Program-made: the position numbers and the translations under genes
Part shown: piece by piece, positions 1 through 6,678 of the stretch
How positions within the stretch are numbered: the first letter of the stretch is position 1
Layout of the letters: each line of letters begins with the position of its first letter
NCBI GenBank assembly: GCA_050049355.1
Contig: JASFWK010000036.1
Location: 1-17,751 of the forward strand
Direction: 5' to 3'
Length of the DNA: 17,751 bases
Origin: JASFWK01 sp050049355
GTDB lineage: Bacteria > Chloroflexota > Anaerolineae > B4-G1 > DUEL01
Notes under the pieces: generated by a model
The model's input: the letters and a program-made list of their open reading frames with translations, nothing else
The model's database searches: none
Told to the model about the DNA's origin: nothing

Positions 1-1
1 G

Positions 2-535
2 GCCCGAATCCGCATGGAGAAGCTGCGCGACCTTGCGGAGCGCGTGATGGAGAATCTGCGTCAGCTGACAACCAGATTGAGGCCTACGGTGCTGGACGAG
101 CTGGGACTGGTGCCTGCGCTCATCACTCACACCGACGACTGCGCCACCCGCTTCCCGTTCACAGTGGACGTTGAGGTGACTGGCGAGAGGCAGCGGCTGC
201 CATCGGAGATGGAGACAGCACTGTATCGGATCGCTCAAGAGGCGCTGACCAATGTGGCCAAGCACGCCCTGGCCAACCATGTCCACGTCCGACTGCACTT
301 TGGCGACCAGGAAATGACCCTCGGTGTCTCCGATGATGGCGTGGGAATGGACGTGCAAGATGCCCGACAAGCCGCTGCCCTCGGGGAAGGCTGGGGATTG
401 GCAGGGATCTATGAGCGGACGGATTTGATGAACGGTCGCATTGACATCCAGTCTGCCCCCGGAGCCGGTACCAGACTCACAGTTCAGGTTCCCATCCCCC
501 ACACTTCCCCTTCCTGCGAAGGAGAGGAACTTTGA
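2..535 (+). CDS. Sensor histidine kinase, C-terminal part (truncated by window edge)
   Basis: The reading frame is open from base 2, and the residues before the first ATG (base 14) already fit the kinase, so the true start lies outside the window. What remains is the end of a HisKA_3 dimerisation helix (LRPTVLDELGL, the conserved motif just after the phospho-acceptor region) followed by a GHKL ATPase domain. Counting from the ATG at 14, the N box is EALTNVAKHA (about residues 76-85), the G1 box DDGVGMD (107-113) and the G2 box GWGLAGI (126-132). The phosphorylated His is upstream and not visible. This is the DegS/NreB/NarX type of kinase, which phosphorylates NarL-type regulators; the next gene encodes one and overlaps it by 4 nt. 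The signal sensed cannot be judged because the sensor part is missing. The family call is firm. Confidence 0.93.
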   Translation, partial: ARIRMEKLRDLAERVMENLRQLTTRLRPTVLDELGLVPALITHTDDCATRFPFTVDVEVTGERQRLPSEMETALYRIAQEALTNVAKHALANHVHVRLHFGDQEMTLGVSDDGVGMDVQDARQAAALGEGWGLAGIYERTDLMNGRIDIQSAPGAGTRLTVQVPIPHTSPSCEGEEL

Positions 536-1212
536 AACCAGTGCGGTTGCTCCTGGTCGACGACCATGAAATCGTAAGAGCCGGACTGCGCTCGCTTCTA
601 GGAGGCCACGCGGAACTGGAGGTGGTCGGCGAGGCCGCAGGGGGAGAGGAAGCAGTAGCACTCGCTACCGAGCTCCAACCAGATGTGGTACTTATGGATG
701 TCAGCATGCCCAAGATGGACGGAGCCGAGGCGACGCGGCAGATCAAGAAGAGAACGCCGGATGTGAACATCCTGGCCCTCACCATTCACGAAGAGGAGGC
801 TTACTTCTTTGAAATGCTGAATGCCGGAGCTTGCGGCTATATCCCCAAACGGGCCTCCCCGCAGATTCTCCTGACGGCGATCCGCGTGGCAGCGAGGGGG
901 GAAGTCTTCCTCCACCCGGCAGTGGCCGGCACGCTGGTCCAGGACTACTTGCGTCGAGCGCGCACAGGGAAGGAGCAACTAGTATACAACGGTCTGACGC
1001 CACGCCAGCGAGAGGTACTCACCCTGATCGCAGAGGGGCTCTCCAATCAGGAGATCGCCGACCGCCTGGAGATCAGTGTCAGAACAGTTGAACGACATCG
1101 CGAGAACATCTTGAAGCGGCTCAATCTGCACAGCCGCGTCGATCTGGTCAAGTATGCAATACGCAAGGGGCTGATCCAGCTAGAAGAGGAACGACCTAGA
1201 GGCCACGGCTGA
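532..1212 (+). CDS. NarL/FixJ-family response regulator
   Basis: This 226-aa two-domain regulator is full length for its family. The receiver domain (about residues 4-120) has the acidic pair D10-D11, the phospho-acceptor D56 in VLMDVSMPKMDG, and a conserved Lys in YIPKRASP. The C-terminal LuxR/GerE helix-turn-helix (about 153-215) reads LTPRQREVL...GLSNQEIADRL...SVRTVERH. The start is a TTG whose last two bases lie in the kinase stop codon (TTGA overlap), with GGAGAGG about 5 nt upstream, so translation is probably coupled. It is presumably phosphorylated by the upstream kinase. The respiratory operon starting at 1334 is the nearest candidate target, but no binding site can be proved from the sequence. 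Confidence 0.95.
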   Translation: MKPVRLLLVDDHEIVRAGLRSLLGGHAELEVVGEAAGGEEAVALATELQPDVVLMDVSMPKMDGAEATRQIKKRTPDVNILALTIHEEEAYFFEMLNAGACGYIPKRASPQILLTAIRVAARGEVFLHPAVAGTLVQDYLRRARTGKEQLVYNGLTPRQREVLTLIAEGLSNQEIADRLEISVRTVERHRENILKRLNLHSRVDLVKYAIRKGLIQLEEERPRGHG

Positions 1213-1280
1213 AACGCGGTGCGTGAAACGTGAGGACTACCTGGAGGCCAGTGTCATCACGCTTCACGCATTGCGTTTCA
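1210..1280 (+). repeat. Long imperfect palindrome / hairpin between regulator and respiratory operon
   Basis: Two 24-nt arms, 1210-1233 and 1257-1280, are inverted copies differing at three positions; as RNA two of these become G-U pairs, leaving one A-C mismatch. The 23-nt centre can fold further (GAC 1235-1237 with GTC 1253-1255; CTGG 1241-1244 with CCAG 1248-1251). The left arm starts exactly on the TGA stop of the response regulator. The motif GTGAAACG/CGTTTCAC recurs within each arm. No U-run follows, so it is not a textbook intrinsic terminator. It could be a transcription stop, an RNA-stability element, a REP-like dispersed repeat or an operator. Confidence 0.75.
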
Positions 1281-1333
1281 CGAATCACTCGTTCACATCC
1301 ATTTAGTGTACCCCAGAGGAAGGGGCAAGAACC

Positions 1334-3655
1334 ATGGCCGGGATTACTCGGCGCGATTTTCTGAAGTGGATCGGCCTAGGAACTGCTTCACTCGGCGCTA
1401 CGGGGTGGCTAGGGCGGTCGCTCTGGAAACTCCGACCAAGGCGCAGTGCTCCACAAGCGGCGACCCTCGCCCAGAGCGAGTGGGTGCCCACCGTCTGTCG
1501 TGTCTGCCCCGCCGGCTGCGGCGTGCGAGTGCGCGTAGTAGAAGGGCGAGCAGTCAAGATCGAGGGCAACGCACAGCATCCCCTGAACCAGGGAAAGCCC
1601 TGTCCCCGGGCCCAGGCCGCCCTCCAGGTTCTCTATGACCCCGATCGGGTGCAAGGACCACTCCAACGCGTGGGCGAGCGCGGAGAAGATCGATGGGAAC
1701 CAATCTCGTGGGAGGAGGCCACCACCCAGGTGGTCGCCTATCTGAAGGGGCTGAAAGACGAGGGACGGGCCCACACACTCCTCTTTCTGCACAACGCGCC
1801 TCCCGGCCACACGCGCCAGGTGATTGAACGCTTCACCCAGGCCTACGGCTCACCTAACGTCGTGGCCGGCGACGGATGGGATGGCGAGCGCCTGGCCCAT
1901 CTGCTGACCCAGGGCTGGTTCGACCTGGCCGCTCACGACTGGGAAAGGACCGCCTACGTCCTGTTCTTCGGGGGCTCCTTCCTGGAGGATTGGCAGCCGC
2001 AGGTCCACATGCTGCGGGCCTATTCCTATATGCGCCGAGGGCGGCCCGATCGGCGAACGCGAATGGTGCAGATTGGCCCGCGCTTCTCCGTCTCCGCCGT
2101 CAAGGCCGACGACTGGGTACCCGTCCTCCCCGGACGCCAGGGGGCGCTGGCCCTGGGAATGGCCCACGTCATCATCCGTGAGCGCCTCTATGACTCTGAT
2201 TTCGTGGCCGAGCATACCGAGGGGTTCGACGACTTCGCCGCGCTGGCACTCGAAGAGTACACACCGGAGAGGGCCGCCGGCCTGACTGGCGTGCCGCCAG
2301 ATGGAATCCGTCGGCTGGCCAGGGAGTTCGCCGGAAACCGGCCAGCTGTGGCCGTCGCCGGGCGAGGGTTAGGGGAAGGCACCAACGTCCTGCTCACCCA
2401 CCTGGCAATCCACACCCTTAATGCTCTGGTGGGCAGCATAGATATTCCGGGAGGCGTTCTACGGCCCCACCAACCCCCCTTCACTCCGTGGCCTAGCACG
2501 ACTGAGGCTCCCGACCAGCCTCGGATGGACGGGGCTGGGGGGCCCGACTACCCGCTGGCTGTCAGCGCGCTCCATGCACTGCCTGAGCGCATCCTTGAGG
2601 GTGAGCCTTACACGCCGCAGGCCCTCTTTCTCCACGAGACCAACCCGCTCTTCGAGGGAGCTGGCACGGCACTGTGGCGAGAGGCCTTTCGGCAGATCCC
2701 CTTCATCGTCAGCTTCTCTCCCTTCATGGACGAGAGCACGCTCTACGCCGACCTGGTACTGCCCAATCACACTTTCCTGGAACGGTGGGTCGACGGGACG
2801 CCGCCGGGCGGGCTTGGCGCGCCAACCCTGGGAATCGGACGACCCGCGGTTGAGCCTCTCCACAACACCCATTCCACAGCCAGTGTGCTCCTGGAATTGG
2901 CTCACGGGCTCGGCGGCAGCGTGAGCGATTCCTTCCCCTGGTCAAGCTTCGAGGAGCTGATTCGCTTTCGAACGCAAGGGCTCTTCACAGCGGGTGGATC
3001 GATTCAGGTCGAGTCTTTTGAAGAGTTCTGGAGAACGCTGGTGGAGCGAGGAGTCTGGGCCGGTGCTCCTTACACCTTCGGTCGGTGGGAGGAAGCGCTG
3101 GCGACACCCTCAAGGCGCTTCCAGTTCCACCTGGTTGGATTGGAGGAAGCGCTGAGCGAACCAGGAGTAAGCGCCGAGGATCTGGGATTGGAGGCCCAAG
3201 GAGGCACACTGAGCATACCTCATTACGAGTCTCCGCGCTACGCAGGTGACGCAGAGGAGTATCCACTCCATCTGGTCCCCTACCGGGTAGTGGCCGATGC
3301 TGGTTGCCGAGCACCTAACGCCCCACTTCTGTGGGAGATGTATGGCCTGCACCTCAAGGAGATGTGGCACAACTGGGTGGAGATCCACCCAGAGACGGCC
3401 CACCGACTGGGCATTCGCGACGGCGATCAGGTATGGGTCGAATCGCCCCAGGGGCGCATCCGGCTCAAGGCTCGCCTCTATGAGGGAGCCATGCCCGACG
3501 CGGTCAACATCCCAATGGGCGGCGGACACACGGCTGGCGGCCGCTGGGCTGCACAGGTAGGTGGGGGAAACGTGGCTGACCTCATCGTCCCGCAAACCGA
3601 CCCCCTGTCTGGCGCTGTCGCCTGGTGCGGCACACGTGTCAAGATCTACAGATAA
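1334..3655 (+). CDS. Molybdopterin-family oxidoreductase, Tat-exported (module A)
   Basis: This 773-aa protein belongs to the DMSO-reductase/molybdopterin oxidoreductase family. A twin-arginine signal (TRRDFLKWIG, residues 5-14, then a hydrophobic stretch) sends it across the membrane. A [4Fe-4S] site follows: C55-x2-C58-x3-C62-x27-C90, with CPRAQ after the last Cys. Family landmarks include KADDWVPVLPG, the NALVGSIDIPGG region, DLVLPNHTFLER, and a C-terminal dinucleotide-binding domain from about residue 675 (NWVEIHPETA...GDQVWVESPQGRI). Where PsrA/PhsA-type enzymes carry the Mo-ligating Cys (8 residues after GSPN), this protein has Asp183. It heads a tightly packed operon with Fe-S, NrfD, SPFH and heptaheme cytochrome genes. 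AGAGGAAGGGG about 8 nt upstream supports the ATG. The substrate is unknown; it resembles PsrA/PhsA, QrcB and the Mo-like half of ActB. Family certain, role uncertain. Confidence 0.93.
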   Translation: MAGITRRDFLKWIGLGTASLGATGWLGRSLWKLRPRRSAPQAATLAQSEWVPTVCRVCPAGCGVRVRVVEGRAVKIEGNAQHPLNQGKPCPRAQAALQVLYDPDRVQGPLQRVGERGEDRWEPISWEEATTQVVAYLKGLKDEGRAHTLLFLHNAPPGHTRQVIERFTQAYGSPNVVAGDGWDGERLAHLLTQGWFDLAAHDWERTAYVLFFGGSFLEDWQPQVHMLRAYSYMRRGRPDRRTRMVQIGPRFSVSAVKADDWVPVLPGRQGALALGMAHVIIRERLYDSDFVAEHTEGFDDFAALALEEYTPERAAGLTGVPPDGIRRLAREFAGNRPAVAVAGRGLGEGTNVLLTHLAIHTLNALVGSIDIPGGVLRPHQPPFTPWPSTTEAPDQPRMDGAGGPDYPLAVSALHALPERILEGEPYTPQALFLHETNPLFEGAGTALWREAFRQIPFIVSFSPFMDESTLYADLVLPNHTFLERWVDGTPPGGLGAPTLGIGRPAVEPLHNTHSTASVLLELAHGLGGSVSDSFPWSSFEELIRFRTQGLFTAGGSIQVESFEEFWRTLVERGVWAGAPYTFGRWEEALATPSRRFQFHLVGLEEALSEPGVSAEDLGLEAQGGTLSIPHYESPRYAGDAEEYPLHLVPYRVVADAGCRAPNAPLLWEMYGLHLKEMWHNWVEIHPETAHRLGIRDGDQVWVESPQGRIRLKARLYEGAMPDAVNIPMGGGHTAGGRWAAQVGGGNVADLIVPQTDPLSGAVAWCGTRVKIYR

Positions 3656-3665
3656 CCCACTCGCC

Positions 3666-3671
3666 GAGGAG
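3666..3671 (+). promoter_or_regulatory. Ribosome binding site fixing the start of the module A Fe-S gene
   Basis: GAGGAG lies 6 nt before the ATG at 3678. The frame is open further upstream, inside the preceding gene, but this site and the identical N-terminus (MPRWGMVIDL) of the module B homologue, which has no such extension, fix the start at 3678. Confidence 0.7.
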
Positions 3672-3677
3672 TTGGCA

Positions 3678-4367
3678 ATGCCACGTTGGGGAATGGTCAT
3701 CGACCTAGACAAATGCACCGGCTGCCAGTCCTGTTCCGCGGCCTGCCGGGCAGAGAACAACGTCCCCTTCGCCGGGCCGCAACAGGCTGAGGTGGGGCGG
3801 GCGATATTCTGGCAAGAGGTACTCGATAGGGAACTGAATGGTCACTATCCTTTCCTGGAGACCCAATTCGTCCCTCGCCCCTGCATGCACTGCGAAAACC
3901 CTCCTTGCGTGAAGGTCTGTCCGGTGGGCGCGACCTACCAAGACGACGAAGGTCTGGTGCTGATGGACTACGGCCGCTGCATTGGCTGTCGGCTCTGCAC
4001 GACCGCCTGCCCCTACGGCGTGCGTTATTTCAACTGGTCCGCCCCCGAGTTTCCCGCGCCGCTGGATCAAGCACTCAATCCTGATGTGCCGATCCGGCCC
4101 AAAGGCGTGGTGGAGAAGTGCACCTTCTGCGTTCACCGACTGAAGGAAGTGCAAGCTCGTGCCAGGGAAGAGGGACGAGAAGTAAGTGATGCCGAACTCG
4201 TGTTGTTACCGGCCTGCAACCAGGCCTGTCCTGCGTCGGCTCGCTACTTCGGTGACCTGGAGGATCCCGAGAGCACCGTCTCCCGGCTCGCCCGCAGCCG
4301 CCGTGCCTTGCGACTCCTGGAAGACTTGGGCACCGAGCCCAGCGTCTACTACTTGAAAAGCGAGTAG
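3678..4367 (+). CDS. Four-cluster [4Fe-4S] ferredoxin subunit (PsrB/DmsB type, module A)
   Basis: This 229-aa iron-sulfur subunit has sixteen Cys in four groups: C13-16-19-23, C69-72-77-81, C101-104-107-111, and C148-151 with C180-184. This is the arrangement of the electron-transfer subunits of Psr, Dms, Nrf and Qrc complexes, which wire the Mo-type subunit to the NrfD membrane subunit. It has no signal peptide, so it probably crosses the membrane as a passenger of the Tat-bearing subunit encoded 22 nt upstream, as known for DmsAB-type pairs. The C-terminal CPASARYFGDLEDP is family-typical. It has exactly the same length as its module B homologue at 10096. The call is firm. Confidence 0.95.
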   Translation: MPRWGMVIDLDKCTGCQSCSAACRAENNVPFAGPQQAEVGRAIFWQEVLDRELNGHYPFLETQFVPRPCMHCENPPCVKVCPVGATYQDDEGLVLMDYGRCIGCRLCTTACPYGVRYFNWSAPEFPAPLDQALNPDVPIRPKGVVEKCTFCVHRLKEVQARAREEGREVSDAELVLLPACNQACPASARYFGDLEDPESTVSRLARSRRALRLLEDLGTEPSVYYLKSE

Positions 4368-4370
4368 CGA

Positions 4371-5678
4371 ATGATGCGAAGCGAAGAACAGAGTCGACTC
4401 CTGGCCCCACTGACGGGCACAAGTCGTGGTTTCGTCTTCTTCGGCGGCCTGCTGCTGACTGTAGTCGTTGTGGGAGCTGTCGCCTACGTCCGTCAGTTTA
4501 GTGAAGGCTTGGTCGTGACCGGAATGAACCGTCCTGTCTACTGGGGTGTCTACATCGTTAATTTCGTCTTCTTCATCGGCCTGGCCCACTCCGGCACGTT
4601 CATCTCCGCCATTCTGCGGCTGGTAGGAGCCGAGTGGCGCAAGCCGGTGGCGCGCGCCGCCGAGGCCATCACCGTCTTCAGCATTCCCTTTGGCGCCGGC
4701 AGCATCCTGATTGACCTGGGTCGTGTCGATCGTATGCTCAACGTGTTCACGTACGGACGTTTTCAGTCCCCTCTCCTGTGGGACGTCACCAGCGTCAGCC
4801 TATACCTCCTCTCCAGCGTCGTCTTCTTCTATCTCGCCCTCTTGCCCGACCTTGCGCGCTGCCGCGACCAACTGACAGAGGTGCCCAACTGGCAGCACCA
4901 AATGTACCGGATCCTCGCCTTGGGCTGGCAGGATCATCCCGAGCGGTACCGCCGCTTGGAGAAGGTTCTGGCCGGGATGGCTGTGTTCATGACCATGCTC
5001 GTCGTCACCGTCCACACCGTCGTTGCCTGGGTGTTTGGAATGACCCTTCAGCCCGGCTGGCACAGCGCCATATTGGGCCCCTTCTTCCTCATGGGCGCCA
5101 TCTTCTCCGGCTCTGGAGCCGTCGTCGTGGCCATGGCCACGCTGCGGCGCGTCTTTCATCTTGAGGACGTGCTGACCCCCAAACACTTCAACTACATGCG
5201 CCAACTCCTCATCGGCCTCGCTCTGGTCTGGCTCTACTTTATGGTAGCCGAGTACCTGACCACCTTCTATGGCTACGAAGTTGATGAGATGCGGGTCTTC
5301 TGGCAAAAGTTCACGGGAGCCTACGCCATCCCCTTCTGGGTGATGTTCTCGCTCTGCTTCGCAGTGCCCATGATCATTCTTCTAACCGGGGCAAAGCGAA
5401 GCATCGGCTGGATGGTAGCAGCAGGCGTGATCATCAACATCGGAATGTGGTTGGAACGGTATATCGTCATCGTCCCCACCCTGACCAGGCCCCGACTGTT
5501 GAGCGGATTGGCAATGGGTACCTATACCCCCAGCTGGACCGAATGGGCCATCACCGCTGCCTGCTTCGCCGGACTGTTGCTCCTCTACACTCTCTTCACC
5601 CGTTTCTTCCCCATCATCCCCATCTGGGAACGGTCGGAGGAGGTGGAGGCATACCTGCACGCAGGGGAGGGTATGTGA
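4371..5678 (+). CDS. NrfD/PsrC-family integral membrane quinone oxidoreductase subunit (10 TM, module A)
   Basis: This 435-aa polytopic protein has about ten hydrophobic helices, near residues 20-40, 56-82, 98-116, 136-159, 200-222, 234-258, 278-297, 318-338, 345-368 and 392-412. Motifs include TVHTVVAWVFGMTLQPGWHS, GPFFLMGAIFSGSGA, VAEYLTTFYG and INIGMWLERYIVIV. These are the family signature, and as far as I recall they are closest to the ActC/QrcD-like long branch rather than to short NrfD proteins. The expected role is quinol oxidation or quinone reduction at the outer membrane face, with electrons exchanged through the Fe-S subunit encoded 3 nt upstream. The start codon is the first of two adjacent ATGs; no strong ribosome site is visible, so coupling to the previous gene is likely. 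The end overlaps the next ATG by one base. Confidence 0.93.
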   Translation: MMRSEEQSRLLAPLTGTSRGFVFFGGLLLTVVVVGAVAYVRQFSEGLVVTGMNRPVYWGVYIVNFVFFIGLAHSGTFISAILRLVGAEWRKPVARAAEAITVFSIPFGAGSILIDLGRVDRMLNVFTYGRFQSPLLWDVTSVSLYLLSSVVFFYLALLPDLARCRDQLTEVPNWQHQMYRILALGWQDHPERYRRLEKVLAGMAVFMTMLVVTVHTVVAWVFGMTLQPGWHSAILGPFFLMGAIFSGSGAVVVAMATLRRVFHLEDVLTPKHFNYMRQLLIGLALVWLYFMVAEYLTTFYGYEVDEMRVFWQKFTGAYAIPFWVMFSLCFAVPMIILLTGAKRSIGWMVAAGVIINIGMWLERYIVIVPTLTRPRLLSGLAMGTYTPSWTEWAITAACFAGLLLLYTLFTRFFPIIPIWERSEEVEAYLHAGEGM

Positions 5679-5842
5679 TGAGTATTGGGAGCATATTCAC
5701 TACACCGGGTATCGGCGGGATCATCGCGATGGTCGTGCTGGCGGGCGCCGCCGCGATATACGTCGGCCTGACCCGTTGGATTCTGCGAGGCGGACAGGAG
5801 GAGGAACCGCCCTGGAAGCAGATGGGCTGGCCGTTCGAGTGA
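5678..5842 (+). CDS. 54-aa single-TM protein found only in module A
   Basis: I do not recognise this as a named family. The ATG overlaps the NrfD stop codon (TGATG), with GGGGAGGG just upstream, which argues for a real, translationally coupled gene. The product has one hydrophobic helix (about residues 12-33, GIGGIIAMVVLAGAAAIYVG), then an arginine, an acidic patch (GGQEEEPP) and a tryptophan-containing tail (WKQMGWPFE). Small single-helix subunits like this often stabilise membrane respiratory complexes, so an accessory subunit of the NrfD complex is a reasonable inference. Module B has only an 88-nt non-coding gap at the same place. Confidence 0.72.
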   Translation: MSIGSIFTTPGIGGIIAMVVLAGAAAIYVGLTRWILRGGQEEEPPWKQMGWPFE

Positions 5843-5874
5843 GGCAATTCAGTCAACCGTAAGGAGGCACAGAG

Positions 5875-6651
5875 ATGATCCAGATCATAGGGATCGCCGC
5901 AGCAGCTGGTATCGCTTTCCTGCTGTTCATCATCTGGCCGGCGATCAAGGTTGTCCAGCAGTGGGAGCGTGGAGTGGTGCTGCGCTTTGGCCGGCTGACC
6001 AGCGTCCGTGGGCCTGGTCTCAACCTCATCATACCCTGGGTCGACCGCATGGTTAAGGTGGACCTGCGGGTCGAAACGCTGGTTCTAGAACCCCAGGAGG
6101 TAATCACCCGCGATAATGTTACCGTCCACGTGGACGCGGTCGTCTACTTCAAAGTGATAGACGCCAAGAAGGCAGTCATTGAGGTCAGGAACTACGCTAT
6201 GGCCACGACGCAGATCGCGCTGACGACTTTGCGGAGCGTCCTCGGCCAATCCGAACTCGACGAACTTCTGGCTCACCGCGACCGGGTCAACGAACGACTG
6301 CGGGAGATCATAGACGAGCACACCGAAGAGCCGTGGGGCGTGGAGGTGGTAACTGTCGAGGTCAAGGATGTGCTGTTGCCCGAGGCCATGCAGAGGGCTA
6401 TGGCGCGCCAGGCAGAGTCCGAGCGGGAGAAGCGGGGCAAGATCATCCACGCGGACGGAGAGTTGGCCGCCGCCAAGAAGTTGGTTCAGGCCGGCGATAT
6501 GCTCGCCAGCCAACCGGTGAGCCTCGAGCTGCGGTATCTGCAAACGCTGGTGGAAATGGCGGGCGAGCGGACGAACACCATCATTCCAATTCCTTTGGCT
6601 ATCACCCGCAGCCTGATGCCGCTGCTGGGAGAGAAGGCCGAAGGAAGCTAG
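5875..6651 (+). CDS. SPFH/stomatin-like protein (slipin, module A)
   Basis: This 258-aa protein has an N-terminal membrane helix (about residues 3-22) followed by a band-7/SPFH domain: ERGVVLRFGR, GPGLNLIIPWVDRMVKVDLR, VITRDNVTVHVDAVVYF, LRSVLGQSELDELL, then a coiled-coil-prone MARQAESEREKRGKIIHADGELAAAKKL and the slipin-like end LRYLQTLVEMAGE...TIIPIPL. Length and motifs match prokaryotic slipins. Such proteins form large ring or cage oligomers that organise membrane protein complexes. Slipins often sit beside an NfeD-type protease gene, and none is visible here. Instead this one is embedded between NrfD and cytochrome genes, suggesting a scaffold or assembly role for the respiratory complex. 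AAGGAGG about 9 nt upstream supports the start. Confidence 0.95.
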   Translation: MIQIIGIAAAAGIAFLLFIIWPAIKVVQQWERGVVLRFGRLTSVRGPGLNLIIPWVDRMVKVDLRVETLVLEPQEVITRDNVTVHVDAVVYFKVIDAKKAVIEVRNYAMATTQIALTTLRSVLGQSELDELLAHRDRVNERLREIIDEHTEEPWGVEVVTVEVKDVLLPEAMQRAMARQAESEREKRGKIIHADGELAAAKKLVQAGDMLASQPVSLELRYLQTLVEMAGERTNTIIPIPLAITRSLMPLLGEKAEGS

Positions 6652-6678
6652 CGCGCCTTCCGAGAGGAGGAATGGGAG

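Noticed and set aside
3561..3677. Longer start for the module A Fe-S protein
   Set aside because: The extension lies inside the upstream gene in another frame; the paralogue begins exactly at MPRWGMVIDL and a ribosome site precedes ATG 3678.
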